DNA of 64,000 nt from DATNPH01 sp036703315 (GTDB taxonomy: Bacteria; Cyanobacteriota; Cyanobacteriia; Cyanobacteriales; Coleofasciculaceae): contig DATNPH010000146.1 in assembly GCA_036703315.1 (NCBI GenBank), positions 62,001-126,000 on the forward strand, given 5' to 3'. The translations under genes and the position numbers were made by a program. This document shows, in pieces, positions 9,581 through 20,500 of the stretch; position 1 is the first letter of the stretch, and the number at the start of each line of letters is the position of its first letter. The notes beneath the pieces are model-generated. The model was not told the origin of the DNA. It saw nothing but the letters and a program-made list of their open reading frames with translations, and ran no database searches.

Positions 9581-11230
9581 ATGACACTTGACTCATCACA
9601 GCCAAATACTTTCAGGCAAGGGCTACAAGGCTTCCAGAAACGGCTTGGAACTCGCTGGCTGATGTGGTTGCTCCTCCCTTGCCTTTTAGCTGGAGGTGGC
9701 TATGGAATTTACCGTCTAGTCGTTGTCATGCCCAGCGAGCAACAAAAAAAGCAAGTTCTAACTATGCCAGTAGAACGGCAGACGCTAGCCATCGAAATTT
9801 CGGCGAACGGCAATGTTCAGCCTGAACGCTCGATCAACGTTAGTCCTAAAAACTCGGGTGTACTTAAACGTCTGCTGGTGAAGGAAGGCGATACCGTCAA
9901 ACAAGGACAAGTCGTTGCCTATATGGATGACTCAAACCTGCAAGGACAACTGACCCAGGCAAAGGGACAACTGGCACAGGCTGAAGCTAATTTGCAAAAG
10001 TTGTTAGCAGGCAATCGTCCCCAGGATATTGCCCAAGCCCAAGCCGTATTGGAGCAAACCGAGGCAAGTCTGCAACAGTTGGTGGCAGGCAATCGTCCCC
10101 AAGATATTGCCCAAGCCCAAGCCCGCTTACAAGATGCTCAAGCCACCTTGAATCAGAAGGAAGACGACTTACGCCGCAACCAGCAACTCTACGAGGCTGG
10201 AGCCATTTCCCTTCAGACTGTAAATCAACAACGTTCCGCTCGTGATAGCGCCCAAGCCCAAGTTAGAATAGCGCAGCAAGCGCTGGATTTACAAAAAGCT
10301 GGCTCGCGCCCACAAGAGATTGAGCAAGCTAGAGCCAAGGTGAAGCAGCAACAGCAAGCTGTAGAACTCCTCAAAGCGGGGAATCGCCCCGAAGACATTG
10401 ACGTAGCACGCGCACAAGTAACGTCAGCGACAGGTACGCTGCAAAATATTCAAGCTCAAATTAATGACACGGTTCTTCGCGCACCTTTTGATGGTGTCGT
10501 CACCAAAAAGTTCGCCGATCCAGGCGCTTTTGTTACTCCAAGCACCTCAGCCAGCGCTGTAGCGGGAGCATCATCGAATTCTATCTTGACCCTAGCTTCT
10601 ACTAATCAGGTAGTAGCTAATTTATCCGAGAATAACGTTGCTCAAATTCGTCTGGGTCAGAAGGTCACGATTACGGCAGACGCCTACCCTGGAAAAACGT
10701 TTGAGGGGAAAGTGAATCAAATTGCCGCCCAAGCAACGGTCACGCAAAATGTCACCAGTTTTGAAGTGAAAGTCGCGCTACCCGACGCTGAGTCACAAAA
10801 GCTAGTGCGATCGGGTATGAATGTCACAGCACAGTTCCAAGTCGGTGAATTGAAGAATGCCATTGTGGTGCCGACGGTAGCCGTTGTCCGACAACAGAGA
10901 GCTACCGGTGTGTTGGTGGCAGGCCCGGATAACCAACCCCAATTCACTCGGATTCAAACGGGTGTCACTGTGAATAACAAAACAGAAGTGAAGTCGGGAT
11001 TGAAAGGAAACGAGAGGGTATTGATTAGCTTCCCTCCAGGTACTCGACCTCAATCTCAACCGCGCGGGGGGCTTTTTCCTGGTGCTCCGGGTGGTAGTTC
11101 GGGTGGTCGTTATGGTGGTGGTGCTCCGGGTGGTGGTGCTCCGGGTGGTGGTGCTCCGGGTGGTGGTGCTCCGGGTGGTCGTTATGGTGGTGGTGCTCCG
11201 GGTGGTGGTGCTCCGGGTGGTCGTCCTTGA
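9581..11230 (+). CDS. HlyD/MacA-type efflux periplasmic adaptor protein
   Basis: This 549-residue membrane-fusion protein bridges an inner-membrane transporter to an outer-membrane channel. It has an N-terminal membrane anchor at residues 26-48 and a biotinyl-lipoyl half (INVSPKNSGVLKRLLVKEGD). A long alpha-hairpin follows, with a duplicated segment built on AGNRPQDIAQAQA that recurs in looser form further along. The second lipoyl half and beta-barrel contain LRAPFDGVVTKKFADPGAFV. The last 60 residues are a Gly/Pro/Ala repeat (GGGAPGG units) not usual for the family. A strong AGGAG site precedes the ATG. The permease gene starts 22 bases after the stop. Confidence 0.9.
   Translation: MTLDSSQPNTFRQGLQGFQKRLGTRWLMWLLLPCLLAGGGYGIYRLVVVMPSEQQKKQVLTMPVERQTLAIEISANGNVQPERSINVSPKNSGVLKRLLVKEGDTVKQGQVVAYMDDSNLQGQLTQAKGQLAQAEANLQKLLAGNRPQDIAQAQAVLEQTEASLQQLVAGNRPQDIAQAQARLQDAQATLNQKEDDLRRNQQLYEAGAISLQTVNQQRSARDSAQAQVRIAQQALDLQKAGSRPQEIEQARAKVKQQQQAVELLKAGNRPEDIDVARAQVTSATGTLQNIQAQINDTVLRAPFDGVVTKKFADPGAFVTPSTSASAVAGASSNSILTLASTNQVVANLSENNVAQIRLGQKVTITADAYPGKTFEGKVNQIAAQATVTQNVTSFEVKVALPDAESQKLVRSGMNVTAQFQVGELKNAIVVPTVAVVRQQRATGVLVAGPDNQPQFTRIQTGVTVNNKTEVKSGLKGNERVLISFPPGTRPQSQPRGGLFPGAPGGSSGGRYGGGAPGGGAPGGGAPGGGAPGGRYGGGAPGGGAPGGRP
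11076..11227 (+). repeat. Tandem GGTGCTCCGGGTGGT repeats in the adaptor gene
   Basis: Repeats of 15 bases and shorter derivatives encode a GAPGG-type tail on the adaptor protein. Such arrays change length easily by slippage, so the tail length is probably variable between strains. In the +1 frame the same DNA gives an open VVVLR reading that artificially extends the next ORF upstream. Confidence 0.85.
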
Positions 11231-11252
11231 GAATGGTATACGTGTATCAACT

Positions 11253-12518
11253 ATGAAGTTATCTACCTATAAGCAAATCCGCCCCATATCAATAGGAGAA
11301 ATCCTGTCGATGGCGATCGAGGCACTGTGGAGTAATAAATTACGTACAGGGCTAACTATGCTGGGTGTAATCATCGGCATTGCCTCAGTAATTGCTATTT
11401 CCTCTATTGGTCAGGGTGTACAAAAGAGTGTTGAGCAACAGATACAAGCTTTGGGTACAGATGTATTGCAGATTTTACCTGGAGCAGCCAGAAGTGGAAA
11501 TGTTAGGCAGGGACTAGGCTCTATTAGTACGTTAACTTGGCAAGATGCTAAGGCAATTCAGGAGCAAGCTCCCTCTGCACAGATTGTCTCTGCCTACCTG
11601 CAACGGTCTGTACAAGTTGTTTATGGCGGTCAAAATACGTCAACCACGGTTTACGGGACAGATTTGAACTATCCAGACGCCAGGAATATTCACCCACAAG
11701 AGGGAAGATTTTTTACCAAAGAAGAACTCGATACTGCCAAGCAGGTTGTTTTAATTGGTCCCACACTGCTCAGAAATTTATTTGGTCAGGGAGCTAATGC
11801 CATTGGTGAGAAAATTCGGATTCAGGGTGAGGCTTATGAAGTCATTGGATTAATGGAGGCTAAAGGTTCCCAAGGACAGATGGATAGAGATGATGCGGCA
11901 TACATTCCTCTCACCCTCATGTCGGCACGTATTGTAGGTAACAATGCCCTGACAGGCGTTTCTGTCAGCAGTATTTTGGTCAAAAACAGCAATCAGCAGC
12001 AGTTAGAAGCAGCGCAGTTTCAGGTCACCAATCTGTTGCGTCTGCGCCATAATATTTATCCGCCGCAAGAGGATGATTTTCGGGTTACTAACCAAGCGGA
12101 TATCGTCAATACCTTTAGCAGTATAGTGGGATTGATGACGCTGATGGTAGTGGCGATCGCAGGCATTTCCTTATTTGTTGGCGGTATTGGTATTGCCAAC
12201 ATCATGCTAGTTTCCGTTGTGGAACGAACGCGAGAAATTGGGATTCGCAAAGCAGTTGGAGCTACCTATTCAGCCATTCTCAGCCAATTTTTAGCAGAAT
12301 CCGTTTTGATTTCCACTTTGGGTGGAGGCATAGGAATGCTTTCTGGCATTTCTATTGCGTTTGGCACTGCAACTATCGCCAAATTTCCCTTCGTCATTTC
12401 TGTATGGTCAGTGATTGTCGGTTTTGGACTCTCGTTCGTAGTTGGCTTGGTAGCTGGAGTCATTCCCGCACGGAACGCCGCTAAGCTAGACCCCATCGCC
12501 GCTTTACGAAGTGACTAA
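11253..12518 (+). CDS. MacB-type ABC transporter permease
   Basis: This 421-residue permease has the MacB/FtsX architecture: a first membrane segment near residues 35-60 (LRTGLTMLGVIIGIASVIA), a large periplasmic MacB core domain (roughly 70-290) and three C-terminal membrane helices beginning at FSSIVGLMTLMVVAIAGISLFVGGIGIANIML. The cytoplasmic coupling segment VVERTREIGIRKAVGA and the closing PARNAAKLDPIAALR motif are typical. The ATPase is encoded separately downstream, unlike E. coli MacB, where it is fused. The start is the ATG at 11253; the longer frame back to 11082 is the glycine-repeat DNA read out of frame. Confidence 0.92.
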   Translation: MKLSTYKQIRPISIGEILSMAIEALWSNKLRTGLTMLGVIIGIASVIAISSIGQGVQKSVEQQIQALGTDVLQILPGAARSGNVRQGLGSISTLTWQDAKAIQEQAPSAQIVSAYLQRSVQVVYGGQNTSTTVYGTDLNYPDARNIHPQEGRFFTKEELDTAKQVVLIGPTLLRNLFGQGANAIGEKIRIQGEAYEVIGLMEAKGSQGQMDRDDAAYIPLTLMSARIVGNNALTGVSVSSILVKNSNQQQLEAAQFQVTNLLRLRHNIYPPQEDDFRVTNQADIVNTFSSIVGLMTLMVVAIAGISLFVGGIGIANIMLVSVVERTREIGIRKAVGATYSAILSQFLAESVLISTLGGGIGMLSGISIAFGTATIAKFPFVISVWSVIVGFGLSFVVGLVAGVIPARNAAKLDPIAALRSD

Positions 12519-12633
12519 GGAAGTCAAAAGTCTTCGACTGCGCTTCCTATGCTGGAAATGAATTCCAGCACCCAGCGTCAGTCAAAAGTTAAAAAAAAGT
12601 CAAAAAAAGATTATCAATCCCTAGTTTGAATCC

Positions 12634-12660
12634 AAAATCTAAAATCTAAAATCTAAAATC
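12634..12660. repeat. AAAATCT short tandem repeat
   Basis: Nearly four copies of the heptamer AAAATCT lie immediately before the ATPase start codon, a second STRR class in this window. No ribosome site is visible between the array and the ATG, so translation of the ATPase may rely on another signal. Confidence 0.8.
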
Positions 12661-12662
12661 CT

Positions 12663-13325
12663 ATGATTTGGATGGAATCAATTACTAAAACTTACCGATT
12701 GGGAGAAGTAACTGTCCCAGTGCTGAAAGGAATTAACCTATCCATTCAGGAAGGGGAATATGTTGCCATTATGGGTATGTCTGGTTCCGGTAAATCTACG
12801 TTGATGAATATTATCGGTTGCCTTGATCGCCCCACAACCGGAAATTACATCCTCGAAAGCAGAAACCTGACGACGTTTAACGATGATGAATTGGCATATA
12901 TCCGCAACCAACGCCTAGGTTTTGTGTTTCAACAATTTAATCTCTTGAACCGTGCCACGGCACTAGACAACGTCATGCTGCCGATGGTTTATGCCAACGT
13001 ACCGAAGCCCAAACGTAAAAAACGGGCAATGGAAGCGTTGAAAAGGGTAGGACTTGCAGAAAGAATGTTCAACCGTCCCAGTCAACTTTCTGGCGGACAA
13101 CAACAACGGGTTGCTATTGCTCGTGCTTTGGTGAATCGTCCTGCATTAGTTTTAGCAGATGAACCAACGGGAGCATTAGATACTGAGACTTCTTATGAGG
13201 TGATGAATTTACTTACCGAATTGAACGAGCAAGGTATCACGATTGTAATTGTGACTCACGAGCCAGATATTGCTGCTCAAACAAAACGGACAATTCGTGT
13301 TCAGGATGGTTTGGTTGTGGATTAA
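12663..13325 (+). CDS. MacB/LolD-type ABC transporter ATP-binding protein
   Basis: This 220-residue ATPase powers the adjacent permease. It has Walker A GMSGSGKST (residues 36-44), a Q-loop in FVFQQFNLL, the signature LSGGQQQR, Walker B LVLADEPTGALD and the H-loop VTHEP. The length and the sequence after the signature place it with the MacB/LolD/FtsE group that drives mechanotransmission pumps. Together with the adaptor and permease upstream it forms a tripartite pump lacking only an outer-membrane TolC partner, which must be encoded elsewhere. Confidence 0.95.
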   Translation: MIWMESITKTYRLGEVTVPVLKGINLSIQEGEYVAIMGMSGSGKSTLMNIIGCLDRPTTGNYILESRNLTTFNDDELAYIRNQRLGFVFQQFNLLNRATALDNVMLPMVYANVPKPKRKKRAMEALKRVGLAERMFNRPSQLSGGQQQRVAIARALVNRPALVLADEPTGALDTETSYEVMNLLTELNEQGITIVIVTHEPDIAAQTKRTIRVQDGLVVD

Positions 13326-13482
13326 TCTAGTGAACTACCGACACTGATGGTTGGCATACAGTCTGGGTTTCCCGTTTCATCCGCCATTGGCTCTACTCTG
13401 CTATAGTCTTACCGAGGAAAATTGACATCACTTGGGTCTACCCAACCTGATTCAATAAGAATGATGAAACGGGAAGTGGTCT

Positions 13483-16137
13483 ATGGCTCCTAAGAGGTGG
13501 AAAACGGGGTTAAAGAAATTCTTTAAGTATCTTGCCTTAGGGGGCTTCACTATCCTTTTGAGTGTTTGGCTGGGATTAAGAGGCTTTCCGAGTGTAGTAG
13601 AACTAGCTAGGGTAGATGCGGCTGTCCCAGATGCACCAACAGCTGAAGTCTCGACTCGTAATGCGTTCCAGTTAGTGCAACAGGGTTTACAACATTACCA
13701 GGCTGATCAATTTGCGGCGGCGGTGACGCTTTGGCAGCAGGCAGCAGATACTTTTGCCGAGCAAGGCGATCGCCTAAATCAAGCCATGGTATTAAGCAAT
13801 CTGGCTTTGGCGTATCATCAGTTAGGGCAGTGGAGTAAAGCAAATAGGGCAATTGCTACCAGTTTGCAACTCCTCCAAACAGAAGATGGTACCAGCGATC
13901 GCCTAAAAATCCTCGCTCAGGCACTGAACACGCAGGGGAAACTGCAACTTGCCCAAGGACGGGCAGAACAGGCACTTGCCACGTGGCAAAAAGCCACTAA
14001 AACCTATCAGCAAGTCGGGGATAAAACTGGGGTTGTCCGTAGCTTCATTAACCAAGCTCAAGCCTTAAGAGTTTTAGGCTTCTATCAGCGAGTTAAGGAT
14101 ACTTTAGAACAGGCAAGCCAAATCCTCCAAGACCAGCCTTACTCTGCAATCAAAGCGGCTGGCTTGCTTAGCTTTGGGGATGCCTTACGCTTAGTGGGCG
14201 ACCTGAAAAAATCTCAAGAGGTATTGCAGCAAAGTTTAGCTATCTCTCAACAATTGCAATCTCCTCCAGCCATCACTGCTGCCTTGCTGAGTATGGGCAA
14301 CACCGCTCAGGCCCAGCTGCAAATTGACGAAGCCCTCAAGTACTATCAGCAGGCGATCGCGTCTTCTACCTCACCTACCACAACGCTTCAGGCACAATTA
14401 AATCAACTGCACCTATTAATAGAGGCTGAAAAATGGGCAGAAGCTCAAGCCCTATCGTCCACAATCCAACAGCAACAGGCCAACTTACCTGTCAGTCGTA
14501 CAGCTATCTATGCCCGGATTAACTTTACCCAAAGCTTGATGAAGCTGTGGAGTCAAAAGTCGGGAGTCGAGAGTCGAGAAGTCCCTACACCCCAAACGGC
14601 TGCCCAAATCCTAGCTACAGCATCCCAACAGGCAAAGGAATTAGGAGACAAGTGGGCTGAATCCTACGCTCTTGGCTATCTCGGTCAGGTCTACGAACAG
14701 CTTCAACAATGGTCTGAGGCTCAGACGCTGACGGAGAAAGCATTGCTCTTAGCTCAGTCTAGCAACGCACCCGATATTGCTTACCTGTGGCAGTGGCAGT
14801 TGGGACGGTTGCTCAAAGTCCAGGCAAGAGAGGAAAAGGCGAACAGTTCTGCCTACATTAGCGCAATTGGGGCTTACAAAGAGGCCATTAACACTCTTAA
14901 ATCCCTCCGCAATGACTTAGTCGCCACGAATCTCGACTTGCAATTCTCGTTTCGGGAGAGCGTAGAACCTGTTTATCGACAACTAGTTGGACTGTTGCTA
15001 GCGGGTGGTACACAAACCAGCCAAGAAAATCTTAAACAAGCACGTGAGGTGATTGAATCGCTTCAGTTGGCAGAATTAGACAACTTCTTTCGAGAGGCAT
15101 GTTTGACAGCTCAACCCGAACAGATTGACCGAGTTGACTCGAAAGCAGCAGTAATTTATCCGATTATTCTGCCCGATCGCTTGGAGGTGATTCTCTCCTT
15201 ACCCAATCAAACTCTCAGCCACTATGCCACGCCTATACGCCAGAGTGAGTTGGAAGATACTTTAGATAAAGCTCGACGCTCTTTGAGACGTACTGCCCTT
15301 GACGAGGAGCGCTTGCCACTATTCCAAAAAGGTTACGATTGGCTAGTCCGACCTGTTGAATCTGTACTAGCAACAAGTGGTATCGAAACTCTAGTGTTTG
15401 CTTTGGATGGTTCCCTAAAGAATCTACCATTAGCAGCGCTCCACGATGGTCAGCGATACCTAGTAGAGAAATACAGTGTCGCTGTAACCCCAAGTCTACA
15501 GCTACTCCAACCCCGACCCTTGGCTCGCGAACAAATCAAGATACTGATTGGTGGGCTGAGCGAAGCAAGACTTGGCTTTTTACCGCTGCCCGGTGTAGAG
15601 GTTGAAGTAAAGCAGATTAAGGATGAGATCCCTGCGGCTCAGGTGCTTTTCAATCAACAGTTTACCAGCACAGCTCTCCAACAGGAAATTAAGGCAGCTC
15701 CTTTCCCAGTGGTGCATCTGGCAACCCACGGTCAGTTTAGCTCTAACGCTGAAAATACGTTTATCCTTGCCTGGAATGAACGCATCAGTGTCAAACAATT
15801 GGGTCGATTACTCGAGGCGCGAGAACAGAACGATCGCAAGCCAATTGAATTACTGGTACTTAGTGCCTGTCAGACTGCTGCTGGTGACAACCGGGCTGCT
15901 TTGGGGCTGGCGGGTGTGGCAGTGCGATCGGGGGCACGTAGTACTTTGGCAACCCTGTGGCCTGTAGATGATCGGTCTACCTCAGACTTTATGGGGGAAT
16001 TTTACCAGGCGCTAGCTCAGTCGCAGGTGACTAAAGCCCAAGCCGTGCGTCAAGCCCAACTGGCGCTACTGAAGCAGCCTAAATTCAGACATCCTTTTTA
16101 CTGGGCACCCTTTGTACTTATCGGAAATTGGCTTTAA
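13483..16137 (+). CDS. CHAT domain (caspase-like) protein with TPR repeats
   Basis: The 884-residue protein has an N-terminal membrane segment (about 16-33), then roughly ten tetratricopeptide-like helical repeats (60-500), then a C-terminal CHAT domain. The CHAT catalytic dyad is intact: His749 in LATHGQF and Cys796 in LSACQTAAG, so protease activity is possible. CHAT-TPR proteins are abundant in filamentous cyanobacteria and often sit beside DUF928 and haemagglutinin-type exoprotein genes, as here. A role in processing or controlling those exoproteins is inference from context. The upstream 13326-13482 gap holds no gene. Confidence 0.9.
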   Translation: MAPKRWKTGLKKFFKYLALGGFTILLSVWLGLRGFPSVVELARVDAAVPDAPTAEVSTRNAFQLVQQGLQHYQADQFAAAVTLWQQAADTFAEQGDRLNQAMVLSNLALAYHQLGQWSKANRAIATSLQLLQTEDGTSDRLKILAQALNTQGKLQLAQGRAEQALATWQKATKTYQQVGDKTGVVRSFINQAQALRVLGFYQRVKDTLEQASQILQDQPYSAIKAAGLLSFGDALRLVGDLKKSQEVLQQSLAISQQLQSPPAITAALLSMGNTAQAQLQIDEALKYYQQAIASSTSPTTTLQAQLNQLHLLIEAEKWAEAQALSSTIQQQQANLPVSRTAIYARINFTQSLMKLWSQKSGVESREVPTPQTAAQILATASQQAKELGDKWAESYALGYLGQVYEQLQQWSEAQTLTEKALLLAQSSNAPDIAYLWQWQLGRLLKVQAREEKANSSAYISAIGAYKEAINTLKSLRNDLVATNLDLQFSFRESVEPVYRQLVGLLLAGGTQTSQENLKQAREVIESLQLAELDNFFREACLTAQPEQIDRVDSKAAVIYPIILPDRLEVILSLPNQTLSHYATPIRQSELEDTLDKARRSLRRTALDEERLPLFQKGYDWLVRPVESVLATSGIETLVFALDGSLKNLPLAALHDGQRYLVEKYSVAVTPSLQLLQPRPLAREQIKILIGGLSEARLGFLPLPGVEVEVKQIKDEIPAAQVLFNQQFTSTALQQEIKAAPFPVVHLATHGQFSSNAENTFILAWNERISVKQLGRLLEAREQNDRKPIELLVLSACQTAAGDNRAALGLAGVAVRSGARSTLATLWPVDDRSTSDFMGEFYQALAQSQVTKAQAVRQAQLALLKQPKFRHPFYWAPFVLIGNWL

Positions 16138-16630
16138 TTAGCCCCCTTAGTAAACTACAAATTCATAATTTTTAACCTCTACTTCCTAGAGCGCTGCATC
16201 AGTAAACCTTGGTTTCACCTATTAGATAAGTAGATGATATAGATCTCGTAGAGCACGACAATGTTGTCCCCTTACAGCTGATATTCCCTGATCAAGTCCG
16301 GTAGTGATAACTGAATTAGATGGAAATCACCAATGAATCCCATTAGCATCACAACAATACTGCTTGGCTATCACATAGATGAGGTTGCAGATCGGAGACA
16401 GTAGTTTCACCGAGCTTTACAGAAACTTAAAGATTTCTTCTGATTAACTACACAAGCTCACCAGATAGGGACTAAATTCTGGGAGTATTGCTATATCCCT
16501 ATTTGAGCTTAAGCCGTTGTGTAGCTAATTTGCTTGAAATTGCTAATTAGGATACATTCGAGCATCTACTGACGTGCCTGAAAAATTTTCTCACCCCGTC
16601 AATCAACTGTTCTCAGGAGATAGCTAGATT
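16138..16630. other. Intergenic region, no gene recognised
   Basis: This 493-base stretch between the CHAT and DUF928 genes has stops in all frames. It holds only a degenerate copy of the GGGCACGA palindromic repeat at 16251-16277. The promoter of the DUF928-exoprotein group is probably near its right end, but no convincing -35/-10 pair was found. Confidence 0.5.
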
Positions 16631-17434
16631 ATGGTTTGGAAAAAACTTCCTCAATATCTTTTAGCACTTACAGCATCTGTGTTATTAGAACTTGTCATGA
16701 TTCCTGGATTTTTAACAACAGCACAGGCACAGACTAAAACTCCAACCCAAACGACTGGCAATTCTAGGCTAAAACAGGTGACGTTTGAACCCCGTAAAGA
16801 CCAACCTGCACCTACAATTACGGTGGGCGGGGGAAGACGGAATGACGGCAAATGCTCGCAGGATCAACAATCTTCAGCACAATCTAGCACTGAAGTCAAG
16901 CCTTTAGACCAACTCCTGACTCCCCTGTTGCGATCGCCCGTCACTGACCCACAATTAACGGTATCAGCCCATCCGACTTTTCTGGTTTACGTCCCTCGAA
17001 CTTCTGCCAAAGCGGTGGAACTGACATTGGAAGATAGCAATGGCAAAGGAATTTACCAGACAACTCTGAACTTACCCGGTACTCCAGGCATTGTCAGCAT
17101 CAGTCTGCCTGCTACTGCATCGGCATTGGAGATTGGGAAGGATTACAAATGGTTTGTTTCGATGGTTTGTCAGTCTGGTGCTCCTGAAGATTCCTTCGTG
17201 GACGGTTCGGTCAGACGAATCCAAGCTGATTCTACATTGAGTCAAATCGCTCAGGCAAAGCCTCTAGACAAGGTTGCTCTGTATGCCAAGAATGGAGTCT
17301 GGTTCGATGCGGTAGCCAATTTGGCTGCGCTGCGAAAAGCTCAACCGAATGACCCACAAGTGGCATCGGCTTGGAAGGAATTGTTGCAGGGGGCTGGACT
17401 GGATGCGATCGCCAATGCACCTTTGAAGAACTAG
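16631..17434 (+). CDS. DUF928 domain secreted protein
   Basis: This is an exported 267-residue protein with a signal peptide cleaved after about AQAQ (residue 34). The conserved DUF928 domain follows (about 100-265), recognisable by PRTSAKAVELTLEDSNGKG, a beta-sandwich-like region ending in YKWFVSMVCQ and a helical Ala-rich tail. The function of DUF928 is unknown; it is largely a cyanobacterial family. AGGAGA lies 12 bases before the ATG. It sits between the CHAT gene and the two TpsA-like genes on the same strand, and the recurrent association suggests a shared cell-surface role. Confidence 0.88.
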   Translation: MVWKKLPQYLLALTASVLLELVMIPGFLTTAQAQTKTPTQTTGNSRLKQVTFEPRKDQPAPTITVGGGRRNDGKCSQDQQSSAQSSTEVKPLDQLLTPLLRSPVTDPQLTVSAHPTFLVYVPRTSAKAVELTLEDSNGKGIYQTTLNLPGTPGIVSISLPATASALEIGKDYKWFVSMVCQSGAPEDSFVDGSVRRIQADSTLSQIAQAKPLDKVALYAKNGVWFDAVANLAALRKAQPNDPQVASAWKELLQGAGLDAIANAPLKN

Positions 17435-17587
17435 TGAACAGGCAATTACAATCGCTGTCTTCTCTTTCTTAGCCCCCCTTTTTAAGCTCTGTTGAGGGGA
17501 TCGAAATGTCAGGCATATATAGAGAAGATTCCCCCTAGCCCCCCTTGAAAAAGAGGGGGACAAGACTTCACTGCAAGGAAAACTTTC

Positions 17588-20500
17588 ATGAACCAAGCCA
17601 TCTACTGCCTGGGGATTGCTACCAGCATCGCCCTCAGTTGTCTAGCAACCCTGACGCCTGTAAGAGCGCAAATTGTTCCAGATAATACCCTCCCGGCTAA
17701 TTCCATCGTTACGCCGGGATGCACGGTTTGTACGATTAACGGGGGAACAATTCGAGGTACTAACCTGTTCCACAGCTTCAGCTCCTTTGGAGTGCCTACC
17801 GGAGGTGAGGCGTTTTTCAATAATGGTTTGCAGATTCAGAATATTTTCAGTCGGGTTACAGGTAACTCGGTTTCTAATATTGATGGACTGCTTCGTACTA
17901 ACGGTACGGCGAGTTTGTTTTTTCTCAATCCCAATGGCATTATTTTTGGTCCGAATGCTCAGTTAAATATTGGGGGTTCGTTTTTAGCAACGACGGCAAG
18001 CAGTTTTCAGTTTCCTAATGGCAGCGAGTTTAGTGCAACCAATCCGACTGCGCCACCGTTGTTGAGGATGAATGTAACTCCAGGGTTGCAGTGGGGGGCT
18101 TCTCGTCCTGGGGGAACAATCACTAGTACGGGAAATTTAGCCGCAGGGCAGGATTTAACCCTAGCCGCAGGCAATCTTAACTTACAGGGTCAGCTTTTTG
18201 CTGGAAGAGATTTGACGCTACAAGCACAGGATACGGTGAAAGTGCGGGATACCATCACCAGCCCTTTTATCGCTACTTCTGCTAGAAATCTCACCATTCA
18301 AGGCAACCAGAGTGTTGATATCTTAGTGCTTTCCCATCCCCAGTCCAAGATTGGGAGTGGGGGGAATCTCCGCCTAGTCAGTGATGGCCATATTTCTGGG
18401 GATGCTCACTTTTTCAGTGGTGGTAGCCTATCAATGCTGACGAATTCAGGCACTCCGGGTAACTTTATTAGTTGGTTTGACCCCATTATTCAAGCGAATG
18501 GGGATGTTCTGTTTGGGGATTATACAGGCGTTGCTCTTAAGGTTGAAGCAACGGGCAGTATTCAGGGTGGGAATATCAGGATTACAGGAGCCGAGTGTGC
18601 AGCGGGTTCCGCTGGGTGTGTGGGCGGTATTCCCACAACCGATCCTGATTTCGCCACACTTACAGGTAGTCCATCGGTGATTTTACGGGCAGGGTTAGCC
18701 TCCATCAACACTCCTAACCTGCCTCAGAATGCTGGAGGTACAGGGTTCACGGCTACTTTAGGGCTGCCACTGGGGATTACTGTTGGCAATATCTATACTT
18801 CTGATAGCAACGGTGGGAATGGAGGGGACATCATACTCTCCGCCGCAAAGGGCAGCATTACCACTGGCTATTTGGAATCTTACTCGTACTCTGAATTTGG
18901 CAATGCGGGTTCAGGGGGCAAGATTAGCTTAACTGCTGGCAACGGCAGCATTACCACTGGCGGTTTGCAGTCTAACTCGTTCTCTCTTCGTGACAATGCG
19001 GGTCAGGGAGGAGCTATTAGCTTAACTGCTGGCAACGGCAGCATTACCACTGGGGATTTGCTCTCTAACTCGTACTCTGATTATCGCAATACAGCTGAAG
19101 GGGGCGCAATTACCTTAACTGCCGCTAACGACATCAATATCAATGGCAATTTGAACTCTTCCTCGAACTCTTTTTCTGGTGACTACAGCAATATCATCAA
19201 TGGCGATGCGGCTGAAGGAGGCGCGATTGCCTTAACTGCCGCCAATGACATCAATATCACTGGTGATTTGGACTCTTACTCGTCCTCTGGTTCTGCCAAT
19301 GCAGCTGAAGGAGGCGCGATTGCCTTAACTGCTGCTAACGACATCAATATCAATGGCAATTTGGACTCTAAGTCGTACTCTGATTATGGCAATGCAGCTT
19401 CTGGGGGCGCGATTACCTTAACTGCCGCCAACGATATCAATATCAATGGCAATTTATTCTCTCGCTCGGAGTCTTATTCTGGTAATGCAGGTCAGGGGGG
19501 AGTAATTAGCTTAACTGCCACCAACGGCAGCATTACCGCTGGCTATTTAAATTCTTCCTCGTTCTCTCGTTCAGGCAATGCAGCTTCTGGGGGCGCAATT
19601 ACCTTAACTGCCGCTAACGACATCACTATCAGCTCTTCCGACTCTTCCTCACACTCTTATTATAAAGGCAATGCAGCTTCTGGGGGCGCGATTACCTTAA
19701 CTGCCGCCAACGACATCACTATCACTGGTGATGTGTTCTCTTACTCGTTCTCTCGTTCAGGCAATGCAGGAAATGGAGGCGCGATTTCCCTCGTCGCTAC
19801 AGGTGGGAATATTTTTGGGCAAGAAAATTACTCTACAGTCCTTGGCTCCTTTTCTATCTCTGAGCAAGCAACCTCAGGAAATGGCGGGAACGTTGCTCTA
19901 GAAGCAAAAAACAACGTGAGTAATCTAGAAATCTTAACTCTATCTTCTTCCTCACAATCTGGAACTGTTCAGGTAACAGGTCTAGGAGATTTATTGCTCA
20001 CAAATACCAACATTCTGACGAGCAAGCAGGTGACGGTGCAAGATCCATTAGATAGGGATCGAGTCATCACCTTAAATGTCGATGGCGAAGGTCAATCAGG
20101 CAATGTTGATGTCATCAGCGCAGGCAATATCACATTCAACAACAGTTCTATTCAAAGTGATACCAAAGGCAGCGACCCAGCTGGTAATGTCACTATCTCT
20201 AGCCCCGGTCTAGTTACTTTCACAAATAGTCGAATTATCAGTAACACCAGCAGTGAAGGGCAGGCAGGAAGTATCACCCTCAAGGCACCAGAAGTACGAC
20301 TCGATTCTTCCAGTCGTTTGTCTGCCCAAACCAGCAGTAGCGGACGTGCTGGAGATATAACCCTCCAACCCTATGAGGGTGGGCAGACGTTATCTGTATT
20401 GTTCCAGGAGGGAGCGCAGATATCTGCCTCCACTTCTAACCAAGGAACCGGAGGCAACTTAACGATTACAGCTCCCGACTCCATTACAATTCAGGGACAA

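Noticed and set aside
11082..11252. Upstream extension of the permease ORF, encoding VVVLR repeats
   Set aside because: It is the glycine-repeat DNA of the adaptor gene read one base out of frame. The real permease start is the ATG at 11253.
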